Assembly (NCBI RefSeq): GCF_947490405.1
Contig: NZ_CANLGU010000002.1
Span: 794,455-858,454, forward strand
Length of the DNA stretch: 64,000 nucleotides
Direction of reading: 5' to 3'
From: an uncultured Algibacter sp.
Lineage (GTDB): Bacteria; Bacteroidota; Bacteroidia; Flavobacteriales; Flavobacteriaceae
The notes beneath the pieces were generated by a model. It saw only the letters and a program-made list of their open reading frames with translations, ran no database searches and was not told where the DNA came from. How positions within the stretch are numbered: position 1 is the first letter of the stretch; each line of letters begins with the position of its first letter. Shown here piece by piece: positions 20,766-29,409 of the stretch. Position numbers and translations under genes: made by a program.

Positions 20766-21710
20766 ATGGAATTGCAAACCAAAATACCATTAGAAAAACA
20801 GTCTAAAAATCTGATAGACTACAATTCTAATATTTTGCTTTTGGGCTCGTGCTTTTCAGAAAATATAGGTGAAAAACTCGATTATTTTAAGTTTCAAAAT
20901 ACGCAAAACCCTTTTGGGATATTATTTCATCCTAAAGCCATTGAGATTTTAATATCTAATGCTGTAAATGGTAAGCAGTACTCCAATCAAGATGTTTTTA
21001 ATCAAAATGAACAATGGCATAGTTTTGACGCACATTCAAGACTTAGTTCCAATTCTAAAGATGATTTGCTCAATGCGTTGAATACTCAAGTTCAATTAAC
21101 TTCAGAATCTATTCAAAAGGCAACACATGTTATTATAACTCTAGGAACATCGTGGGTATATCGATTTTTAGAATCTGATAAAGTTGTAGCTAACTGCCAT
21201 AAAGTGCCTCAAAAACAATTCAAAAAAGAATTGTTAAATGTGGAAGATATTTCAAAATCACTTCAAAATATTATAAATCTAATTGAGCGTGTTAATCATA
21301 AAGCTATAATACTCTTTACGGTATCGCCAGTACGTCATCTAAAAGATGGTTTTATAGAAAACACATTAGCAAAATCGAACTTAATATCTGCTATCCATAC
21401 ACTCTTAAATATAAAAGTTTTATACTTTCCTTCTTATGAAATTATGATGGACGAACTTCGTGATTATCGTTTCTATAATCAAGATATGATTCACCCTAGT
21501 CCATTAGCTATTAATTATATCTGGGAAAAGTTTCAAAGTATTTGGATTTCTGATGAATCTATCAAAACTATGCAGGAGGTAGAAACCATTCAAAAAGGAA
21601 ATCAACATAAACCTTTTAATCAAAATTCTGAAGCGCATCAAAGATTTCTTCAAAATCTAAATGATAAAAAAGATCAGATATCATTTCGTTTTCCACACAT
21701 TAAATTTTAG
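20766..21710 (+). CDS. GSCFA domain-containing protein
   Basis: LLLGSCFSENIGEKLDYFKF...NPFGILFHP...MIHPSPLAINYIWEKF. Confidence 0.9.
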   Translation: MELQTKIPLEKQSKNLIDYNSNILLLGSCFSENIGEKLDYFKFQNTQNPFGILFHPKAIEILISNAVNGKQYSNQDVFNQNEQWHSFDAHSRLSSNSKDDLLNALNTQVQLTSESIQKATHVIITLGTSWVYRFLESDKVVANCHKVPQKQFKKELLNVEDISKSLQNIINLIERVNHKAIILFTVSPVRHLKDGFIENTLAKSNLISAIHTLLNIKVLYFPSYEIMMDELRDYRFYNQDMIHPSPLAINYIWEKFQSIWISDESIKTMQEVETIQKGNQHKPFNQNSEAHQRFLQNLNDKKDQISFRFPHIKF

Positions 21711-21730
21711 CATCATTTATTATTCTTAAG

Positions 21731-21783
21731 TTGAAATTCGTATGTCGTAAATTCAATATACGTAATTCGTCGTATTGATTTCA
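21731..21783. repeat. short intergenic repeat (copy 1)
   Basis: atacgtaattcgtcgtattgatttca; inverted near-copy at 26725-26758. Confidence 0.4.
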
Positions 21784-21836
21784 TTTATCCATTGTTGCAG
21801 TTTTGTATCACTATTAATCAATAAAATAATTCAACA

Positions 21837-22358
21837 ATGAGAAATTTAAAACAAATTATGTTATTCGTAATGGTGGGATCATTACTAGCATTTACATCGT
21901 GTTCAAAAGATGATGATGGCGATGGAGACTCAAGTAAAGGAGGAAGTGAATTTTTAACCGTTAAAATTGATGGGGCTAGTTTTTCTGCTTCAACAGACCC
22001 AGCATCATTGATTAGTGCTGTGGTAGACAGCGGTGTGCTTGCAGTACAAGGAAGTACAAATGATGGTGAATACCTTAGGTTTAATATCCTGAATTATACT
22101 GGAACAGGAACCTATACAACTGGTGATGCCTTAACTAATTCAAATTTAATTCAGTATGGGGATATAAGTACGCCCACGGTAGCTTGGATTAGCAGTGGAA
22201 TAATATCTCTTGGGAACAGTTCTGCTACAGGAACTATTACAGTAACTTCTGATGACGGATCTACAATAGAGGGGACTTTTACTTTCACAGGCTACAATGC
22301 TAGTGACATGTCAACTAAATCCTTTACTGAAGGAGAATTTAAAGCTTCAATAGAGTAA
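21837..22358 (+). CDS. hypothetical lipoprotein
   Basis: Lipobox LLAFTSCSKDDDGDGD; beta-rich remainder. Confidence 0.75.
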   Translation: MRNLKQIMLFVMVGSLLAFTSCSKDDDGDGDSSKGGSEFLTVKIDGASFSASTDPASLISAVVDSGVLAVQGSTNDGEYLRFNILNYTGTGTYTTGDALTNSNLIQYGDISTPTVAWISSGIISLGNSSATGTITVTSDDGSTIEGTFTFTGYNASDMSTKSFTEGEFKASIE

Positions 22359-22370
22359 TAATAATTGATT

Positions 22371-22408
22371 ATCGCACGATACACCTGTATTGTGCGGTTT
22401 TCTTTTTA
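22371..22408 (+). terminator. rho-independent terminator
   Basis: cgcacgatacacctgtattgtgcggttttcttttt. Confidence 0.6.
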
Positions 22409-22420
22409 AAAAGATTAATA

Positions 22421-24262
22421 ATGAGACATTTAAAAATATTAGTTTTCTTATTAGCCTGTACGCTAATATTGAACGCGCAGAAAGCTGAAACTCCAGATTT
22501 TACTTATGATCTAGGAGGTAAGATTGAACAAATGACATTAACTAGCTCTGGTGTTATGTTAATTACTCATGGTAAAGGATTAGCAGGAATAAAACCAGGG
22601 CAAGAAGGATTAGTATTTAATTTTGATGATTATGGAAAAGTAAAACAAGAAGAAATTCACATAGTGCCAAATACGCCATATGTTATGGTGGGACAATCTG
22701 GTTTTGGAGGAATATCAGCTAAACAAAGTGTTATTGATGTTGTTTCTGGAAAACGTTTATTTGATACTAAAGCCAATGGTTGGAAAGCAGCAGGCAGGCC
22801 AACATTGTTAATGCCAGAAAATAAATTAATTGTTTCTGGCCAGCGTACAGCAAAAGAAAAATATGTACAAGCTGTCGGTATTTATGATATGGGAACAGGA
22901 AATGAGGTGAAACTTTTTAAAATGAAGGGAACAAACTCTCTTACCGGACAACCAAGTATTATAGATGGGGGTGTTATACTTCCAACATATAAGGGTGTTT
23001 ATAGAATAGATATGAATACTGGTGTAGAAAGTTGGGTTGTAGATTTAAAGAATGTAGCATATGTTATTCCAGACAAAGATGGTAAATCTATGTATGCTGT
23101 TCAAGGCAAAGGGAAGAATCATGTGATTCATAAAATTGGAGCATCAGGTTCTCAAATGTGGGGAGAGGGTAATAAACTAAAAGGTGTAGTGTCTAATTTT
23201 GAGGTAACGCCAAAGGGGTTAGCTATTGTAAGTGATGTAGCAGATACAGGAAAAAAAGGTTTGGGTAAATTGGCAGCAGCTAAAGCGCAGAGTAATATAT
23301 CTTTTTTATCATCTAGCACAGGAGAAGATTTATGGGAAAAAGCGCCAAAAACAAAGGGGTATGTTCAACACTTTTATATTATGGAAGATGGTATTCTTTT
23401 TGGCATCAGAGAAGGAGGAATAAATAAAATTTCTTTTGGCGGAAAACCACTATTTAAAAAACCATTAAAAACAGGAGAGAATATACATACTATGGCATTA
23501 ACTAAGCAAGGTATGATATATATAACAGATAGTGATGCCAATATTGTGAATTTAGATACGGGAGAATCTATTTGGAATAAGCCAATTAAATACAAGAGAG
23601 CTAATGCGGTTACTAGTGTTTATGATGAATCTCACGATAGATATTTAATCAGTACTGGTGCTGAAATGATTGCAATTGATGAAAACTCAGGAGATATAAG
23701 TACACTAGCAACCTATAAGTTTGAGGAAAAAGAATACCCTACAAATTTAGAAGTAAGAGATGGAGGGCTTTTATTAAGCGCAGATCAGAATTTAATGATG
23801 CTCGATTTTGATGGTTCAGAAAAGTATCATGAATATTTTCGTTCACCAGGGAAGAGTGCCTTAGCTGTTGCTTTATTAGCGGCAACTGCAGTAGCTTCAA
23901 CAGCAATGGCAACAAGTGCAAGTGCTAGAGCTGGTGCAAATAGAAATTATTTAGGACAATACAATCAATATGGAGCTCAAATGAAAAGAACTGCAGATAT
24001 GTTTTCAGAAATTGGTACAGCTTCTTTTAATGAGATGGCTAAGCGATTTAAAGCTACAGCAGCAACTGAAAATTCTCAATTTATTCTTACAAAACTTGAC
24101 AGTGGTGCAGGATTAGTAAAAATTAATAAAGATTCAGGGGTAGCCGAAAAAGAAATTCTATTAAAAGATAAAAAACCAACATATGAAGTTGATGAATTTG
24201 GAGGGTATTTATATTATCTAGCAAACAACAATACTATATATGCTTATAACCTTAAAAACTAA
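22421..24262 (+). CDS. PQQ-like beta-propeller repeat protein
   Basis: Signal peptide; repeated propeller blades (MNTGVESWVVDL, SSTGEDLWEKAP, LDTGESIWNKPI). Confidence 0.75.
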   Translation: MRHLKILVFLLACTLILNAQKAETPDFTYDLGGKIEQMTLTSSGVMLITHGKGLAGIKPGQEGLVFNFDDYGKVKQEEIHIVPNTPYVMVGQSGFGGISAKQSVIDVVSGKRLFDTKANGWKAAGRPTLLMPENKLIVSGQRTAKEKYVQAVGIYDMGTGNEVKLFKMKGTNSLTGQPSIIDGGVILPTYKGVYRIDMNTGVESWVVDLKNVAYVIPDKDGKSMYAVQGKGKNHVIHKIGASGSQMWGEGNKLKGVVSNFEVTPKGLAIVSDVADTGKKGLGKLAAAKAQSNISFLSSSTGEDLWEKAPKTKGYVQHFYIMEDGILFGIREGGINKISFGGKPLFKKPLKTGENIHTMALTKQGMIYITDSDANIVNLDTGESIWNKPIKYKRANAVTSVYDESHDRYLISTGAEMIAIDENSGDISTLATYKFEEKEYPTNLEVRDGGLLLSADQNLMMLDFDGSEKYHEYFRSPGKSALAVALLAATAVASTAMATSASARAGANRNYLGQYNQYGAQMKRTADMFSEIGTASFNEMAKRFKATAATENSQFILTKLDSGAGLVKINKDSGVAEKEILLKDKKPTYEVDEFGGYLYYLANNNTIYAYNLKN

Positions 24263-24283
24263 ATCTTGTTGTTGAGATTTGTT

Positions 24284-24325
24284 GATTAGGCGTGATAATC
24301 AGATTATTGCGCTTAATCTTTTTTA
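24284..24325 (+). terminator. rho-independent terminator with long stem
   Basis: gattaggcgtgataatc agattattgcgcttaatc tttttt; 17-bp stem including G-U pairs. Confidence 0.65.
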
Positions 24326-24401
24326 ATAACACTTAGTCGAAAAATTTAATCACATAACACTTTTAATTGTAGTTTTAAAATGCTATTAATCAGTTCATAT
24401 C

Positions 24402-24454
24402 AAAAAGCACCAAAGCCTTTAATCCACAAAATTTCAGGTATTTGGTGTTTTTTT
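24402..24454 (+). terminator. second terminator-like hairpin
   Basis: aaaaagcaccaaa ... tttggtgttttttt. Confidence 0.5.
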
Positions 24455-24485
24455 ATACATGTTTTTCATCATAATATAAGTTGTT

Positions 24486-24761
24486 ATGATGTTTGATTTT
24501 TTTAGCATTTTAATTGCATTATTGGTTTTATTAATTTTAGTTCTTATTATTAAAACCTATTTAAGTACAGAGTTCTTAAAAAAATCAGGAATCGAGAAAC
24601 AAGATTTGATACAAAAAACCATAGAAAAAGAAACTAAACAATTTGGAATAAGTTATGATAAATTAAAACTAATGGATGGTTTTAATTATTCTATAGTCGA
24701 CAAACTATTTTTAATTATTAATGAATTAATTTCATTACATAAACAAACATATAGTAAGTAG
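24486..24761 (+). CDS. small hypothetical membrane-anchored protein
   Basis: N-terminal TM segment then soluble helical tail; 7 bp upstream of the histidine kinase ORF. Confidence 0.55.
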   Translation: MMFDFFSILIALLVLLILVLIIKTYLSTEFLKKSGIEKQDLIQKTIEKETKQFGISYDKLKLMDGFNYSIVDKLFLIINELISLHKQTYSK

Positions 24762-24768
24762 TGCCATT

Positions 24769-26721
24769 ATGTGTAATAAATTTATCTCAACCCTATTTGT
24801 TTTATTAAGTTTTTATAGCTTCTCTCAAGATCAAGCAAAAGTAATTGACAGTTTAAAACAAATCATAAAATTAAAACCTAGTGACTCTATTAAGGCAAAA
24901 GTATACAGTGATTTGTGTTGGTATTATAGAAACACTTCTACTGATAGTGCATTTTATTACGGAGGGTTAGCATTAGGGATTTCCCAAAAAAACAAAAATA
25001 AATTAGGAGAAGCCCAGGCATATAATGATTTAGGTATTTTGCATTATGGATTAGCAGAATATTCTAAAGCTTTAGAGGTTTATGAGAAGTCTTTGAAGAT
25101 AAGGCAATCATTGAAAGATTCTTCGGGTATCGCAAGCTTGCATAATAAAATAGGTTTGGTATATCAAAATACCTTTAAGATGGATTCCGCTATCACCCAT
25201 GCCACTAAGGCTTTAAAAATCTATGAAGCAAGAAATAATATTAGATACGCTGCTGTTTTAAAAAATAATATAGCTAATATATATAAAGGATTAAAGCAAT
25301 ATAAAAAAGCTCTAGAAGCGCATTTGGAATTAGCAGAATTAAACAAAGAATTAAATGATGCTAGGGCTTTAGTAAAATCATATAATAACATTGCAAATGC
25401 CTATTTACATCTTACTGATACCGTTAACAGCACCTTGTATTATAAAAAAGGTATTGAACTTGCTAAAATCAATAACTTTAAAACTGGTTTAGCTGCTTTG
25501 TATAATAATTATGGTAGTTTATTACAGAGTAAAGGGGAGTACGGTAAAGCATTAAAATCATTAGAAGAATCGTTGCGGTTAAGACAAGAACTGGATGATA
25601 GGTTTGGAATTGCTAGCTCATCAATACGCATAGGTGGTTTATATCTTGATATGAAAGCGTTTAATAAAGTGGAACGGAATTTACGCTTAGGTTTAAAGCT
25701 TTCAGAGGAGTTTAATGCCAACGAGTTAAAGGTTGAAGCATACGATAAGCTTGCTTACTATTATGCTTACCAAAATAAAACAGATAGTGTTATTCACTAT
25801 CGTGAGTTGTTCAAGACCTTGAAAGACAGCTTGTATAGTAAACAAGTTTTAAATGAAATAGCTAATGTACAAGAAAAGTATAATGCCTCGGAACGAGAAA
25901 AAGAAATACTTGGACAACGTGCAGACATAGCAGAGAAAGAACTAAACTTAAACAAAAAAAACACCCAGTTAATAGGTTTAATTATTTTGGCAATAGCTAT
26001 CTCTCTTTTAGGTTACATGCTTTTTAAGCAGCAAAAATTAAAAAATGAGCAATTAAAAAAAGAAAGTGAATTAAAAGAAGCTTTAGTAAAGATTGAAACC
26101 CAGAATAAATTACAAGAACAACGTCTAAGAATATCCAGAGATTTACATGATAATATTGGGGCGCAACTTACTTTTATTATTTCTTCAATAGAGAATTTGC
26201 AATATGGCTTCAAAATAAAAAATAAAAAATTAAATAGTAAGCTATTGAGTATAAGTGCATTTACTAAAGATACCATTTATGAGTTGCGGGATACTATTTG
26301 GGCTATGAATAAGAATGTTATTTATCTAGAGGATTTAGAAACTCGAATTTCAAACTTTATTGATAAAGCTGATATGTTTTCTAATAATTTGACTTTTGAG
26401 TTTAAGATTGATAAATCCATAGACAAATCGGAAGCATTTACATCAGTAAAAGGAATGAATATTTATAGAATTATTCAGGAAGCCATAAATAATGCTATCA
26501 AATATGCAGAAGCATCAATGATAAAAGTTGATATACTTAAACAGGATAAAAACATACAGTTTAAAATCACCGATAATGGTAAAGGTTTTGAAAAGAATAA
26601 CCTAAAAAAAGGTAACGGGCTAAACAATATGAAAAAGCGTGCAAAGGAAATTGGGGCAGATATAGATATAGATAGTCAGTTAAATAAGGGTACAGAGGTG
26701 TTGATTATTATGTGTGTTTAG
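24769..26721 (+). CDS. tetratricopeptide-repeat sensor histidine kinase (NarL/HisKA_3 type)
   Basis: Signal peptide, multiple TPRs, TM segment, RLRISRDLHDNIGAQLTFIISSIENL, ATPase motif ITDNGKGFEKNNLKKGNGLNNMKKRAKEIG. Confidence 0.92.
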   Translation: MCNKFISTLFVLLSFYSFSQDQAKVIDSLKQIIKLKPSDSIKAKVYSDLCWYYRNTSTDSAFYYGGLALGISQKNKNKLGEAQAYNDLGILHYGLAEYSKALEVYEKSLKIRQSLKDSSGIASLHNKIGLVYQNTFKMDSAITHATKALKIYEARNNIRYAAVLKNNIANIYKGLKQYKKALEAHLELAELNKELNDARALVKSYNNIANAYLHLTDTVNSTLYYKKGIELAKINNFKTGLAALYNNYGSLLQSKGEYGKALKSLEESLRLRQELDDRFGIASSSIRIGGLYLDMKAFNKVERNLRLGLKLSEEFNANELKVEAYDKLAYYYAYQNKTDSVIHYRELFKTLKDSLYSKQVLNEIANVQEKYNASEREKEILGQRADIAEKELNLNKKNTQLIGLIILAIAISLLGYMLFKQQKLKNEQLKKESELKEALVKIETQNKLQEQRLRISRDLHDNIGAQLTFIISSIENLQYGFKIKNKKLNSKLLSISAFTKDTIYELRDTIWAMNKNVIYLEDLETRISNFIDKADMFSNNLTFEFKIDKSIDKSEAFTSVKGMNIYRIIQEAINNAIKYAEASMIKVDILKQDKNIQFKITDNGKGFEKNNLKKGNGLNNMKKRAKEIGADIDIDSQLNKGTEVLIIMCV

Positions 26722-26724
26722 CTC

Positions 26725-26758
26725 TGAAAATATACGATGAATTACGTATGGATTTCTC
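26725..26758. repeat. short intergenic repeat (copy 2, inverted relative to copy 1)
   Basis: tgaaaatatacgatgaattacgtatggatttctcaa; reverse complement matches 21731-21783. Confidence 0.4.
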
Positions 26759-26799
26759 AAGTAAAAAGTGATAGATTTCCTATGTTGAAAATCAAGTAA

Positions 26800-27450
26800 A
26801 TGAATATAAAAATAGCCATAGCAGATGATAATTCTTTTTTAATTAGAGCAGTAGAAGAGAAGCTGTCTTTTTTTGAAGATTTAAAAGTTAAATTTTCAGG
26901 AATGAATGGTTCTGATTTATTGGAGAAACTTCAGGAAGATCATAATGTAAATATCATATTGATGGATATTGAAATGCCAGTTTTAAATGGTATCGAAACC
27001 ACTGAAATTATAAAACAAAAATATCCGCACATTAAAATTATTATGCTTACTGTTTTTGATAATGATGAAAATATATTCAATGCTATAAAAGCGGGTGCTG
27101 ATGGTTATTTACTTAAAGAAGTTAATGCTAAAGATTTATATCACGGAATAAAAGATACTTTAAATGGTGGTGCAGCAATGAACCCTTCAATAGCATTAAA
27201 AACTTTAAAGCTTCTTCGGAATCCATTAGAGATTGAAAATGAATATGAAAAGGAAGATATTAAGCTAACCGAAAGAGAAGTTGAGGTTTTAGAGCAATTA
27301 AGTAAGGGACTAAGCTATAATGCCATTGCAGATAATCTTATTTTATCTGTTGGAACAGTAAGAAAGCACATAGAAAATATCTACAAAAAATTACAGGTCC
27401 ATAATAAACTAGAAGCAGTTCAAAAAGCAAAAAAGAACAAGTTAATTTAA
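26800..27450 (+). CDS. LuxR/NarL-type response regulator
   Basis: Receiver domain IILMDIEMPVLNGIE; HTH LTEREVEVLEQLSKGLSYNAIADNLILSVGTVRKHIENIYKKL. Confidence 0.94.
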   Translation: MNIKIAIADDNSFLIRAVEEKLSFFEDLKVKFSGMNGSDLLEKLQEDHNVNIILMDIEMPVLNGIETTEIIKQKYPHIKIIMLTVFDNDENIFNAIKAGADGYLLKEVNAKDLYHGIKDTLNGGAAMNPSIALKTLKLLRNPLEIENEYEKEDIKLTEREVEVLEQLSKGLSYNAIADNLILSVGTVRKHIENIYKKLQVHNKLEAVQKAKKNKLI

Positions 27451-27601
27451 ACTATGGTTAACCTTAGCATAATACGCTTAAATTACAAAACAATTATATT
27501 TGTAGTGTTAGTTTAGTTTTATAAATACATTGGTTTGGCTCTATATGTCGGAGAAACTGATGTTTTTTTTGCTTCAAAATTTAATATCACTAAATTGGTA
27601 C

Positions 27602-28216
27602 ATGCGAAAAATTCTATTCGGTGTTATAATCACTTTAATTGTTTTATTCACTTTTAAATATTGTGGAGATAAACGCGAGGATAAAATTGTACTTCAGGAA
27701 AACACAGCGCTTATTCAAGAGCAAATTAATAATGTGGGTAAACTTATTGTAACAGAAGGATATTTTAGCGAGGTATTTAATTATAAGAGTTTAAAGGATA
27801 TTTTTGGAGACTTATTATCTGTTGAAAAGAAAGCGTTAGTGGTTGTAAATGCTGAAGTTACTATTGCTTATGATTTAAGTAAAATTGAGTTTGAAATAGA
27901 TAAAACCAATAAAACATTAACGATTATAAGTATTCCTGAAGAAGAAATAAAAATAAATCCAGATTTAGAATATTATGACGTTCAAGCAGACTATTTAAAT
28001 CCTTTTGAAGCCAAAGATTATAATGATATTAAAAATACAATCAACAAATCCCTATCAATAAAAATTGATAAATCAGATTTAAAAGCAAATGCCAAAAATC
28101 GATTGATAAGTGAGCTTTCTAAATTTTATATTTTAACCAACTCACTTGGGTGGACATTGCAGTACAACGAAACACCAATTACTAATTATGAAACTCTTCG
28201 AGGTATTAAGCTGTAA
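27602..28216 (+). CDS. DUF4230-like protein
   Basis: Start MRKILFGVIITL; VEKKALVVVNAEVTIAYDLSKIEFEID. The listed start 27530 adds a poor N-terminus. Confidence 0.7.
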   Translation: MRKILFGVIITLIVLFTFKYCGDKREDKIVLQENTALIQEQINNVGKLIVTEGYFSEVFNYKSLKDIFGDLLSVEKKALVVVNAEVTIAYDLSKIEFEIDKTNKTLTIISIPEEEIKINPDLEYYDVQADYLNPFEAKDYNDIKNTINKSLSIKIDKSDLKANAKNRLISELSKFYILTNSLGWTLQYNETPITNYETLRGIKL

Positions 28217-28514
28217 GTTGTTTTAAATCTGCCATTCCACCACCATTTATAGCTTCAATTTTATAAAACTTTAAAAGTTTTGTGGCTCTGGCAGAACGAA
28301 CACCGCTTTTGCAATATGCTATTACAGGCTTATTGGTTTTCTTGATTTCTTCAATATTGTTTTTCAATTCACTTAAAGGTAAATGAATAGCATTTGGAAT
28401 ATATCCTTCATTCCATTCACGTTCAGTTCTAACATCAACAATCACTGCGCCACGATCTATGAATTCTTTAATTTGGCTGTTTTTGTTTTTAAAAAAGTAT
28501 TTTAAAAATCCCAT
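28206..28514 (-). CDS. rhodanese-like domain protein
   Basis: VIVDVRTEREWNEGYIPNAIHLPLSEL...VIAYCKSGVRSARA. Confidence 0.92.
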   Translation of the reverse strand: MGFLKYFFKNKNSQIKEFIDRGAVIVDVRTEREWNEGYIPNAIHLPLSELKNNIEEIKKTNKPVIAYCKSGVRSARATKLLKFYKIEAINGGGMADLKQLTA

Positions 28515-28613
28515 TATATTTTTTCTTTAAAATTAATAATTATTTAAATAACTAATCACAGGAACTAAGTCTTAATTTTATATTTTCGTGTATATTAAAT
28601 CCAAGTAAATACA

Positions 28614-29375
28614 ATGTTATTCATGGAAAACGCATATGTTACATTAACTATTGAAAATAAAGTAGGTTATATTGAGTTTTTTCACCCAAATAGAAATTCA
28701 ATGCCTAGTCATGTTTTATCTGAATTAGAAAAAACAATTATTGAAACAGGTAATAATAATGCTGTGAATGTTATTGTTTTAAAAAGCGGTGGAGATAGGA
28801 CGTTTTGTGCTGGAGCTAGCTTTAATGAAGTAATTGCTATTGATAATGAAACTGCTGGAAAACAATTTTTTATGGGTTTTGCTAACGTTATTAATGCAAT
28901 TAGGAAATGCCCCAAATTAATTATTGGAAGAGTACAAGGAAAAACCGTAGGTGGTGGTGTTGGTTTGGCAGCTGCAACAGATTATTGTTTGGCTACTCAA
29001 TACGCGTCCATACGATTAAGCGAGTTAAGTATAGGCATAGGGCCTTTTGTAATAGAGCCTGCAGTATCTAGAAAAATAGGGGTTACAGCGATGTCTCAAA
29101 TGACTATTGATGCGGAAACTTTTTTCACGCCACAATTTGCTAAAGATAAAGGTTTGTATGCTGATGTTTTTGAAACTACTGAAGTATTAGATGATGCAGT
29201 TAAAACTTTAGCAGAAAAGTTAGCTGCATATAACCCAGAAGCATTAAGCGAAATGAAAAAAGTATTTTGGAAAGGCACTGATCATTGGGATGATTTATTA
29301 TCTGAACGTGCTGAAATGAGTGGAAGACTTGTTTTAAGTGAGTTTACAAAACACACATTAAAGCGGTTTAGATAG
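28614..29375 (+). CDS. enoyl-CoA hydratase/isomerase family protein
   Basis: VIVLKSGGDRTFCAGASFNE; GRVQGKTVGGGVGLAAATDYCLA; start may be 28623. Confidence 0.9.
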   Translation: MLFMENAYVTLTIENKVGYIEFFHPNRNSMPSHVLSELEKTIIETGNNNAVNVIVLKSGGDRTFCAGASFNEVIAIDNETAGKQFFMGFANVINAIRKCPKLIIGRVQGKTVGGGVGLAAATDYCLATQYASIRLSELSIGIGPFVIEPAVSRKIGVTAMSQMTIDAETFFTPQFAKDKGLYADVFETTEVLDDAVKTLAEKLAAYNPEALSEMKKVFWKGTDHWDDLLSERAEMSGRLVLSEFTKHTLKRFR

Positions 29376-29409
29376 GGTTTTGTTTGTTATTTTAAGCTTG
29401 TTTTAAAAT

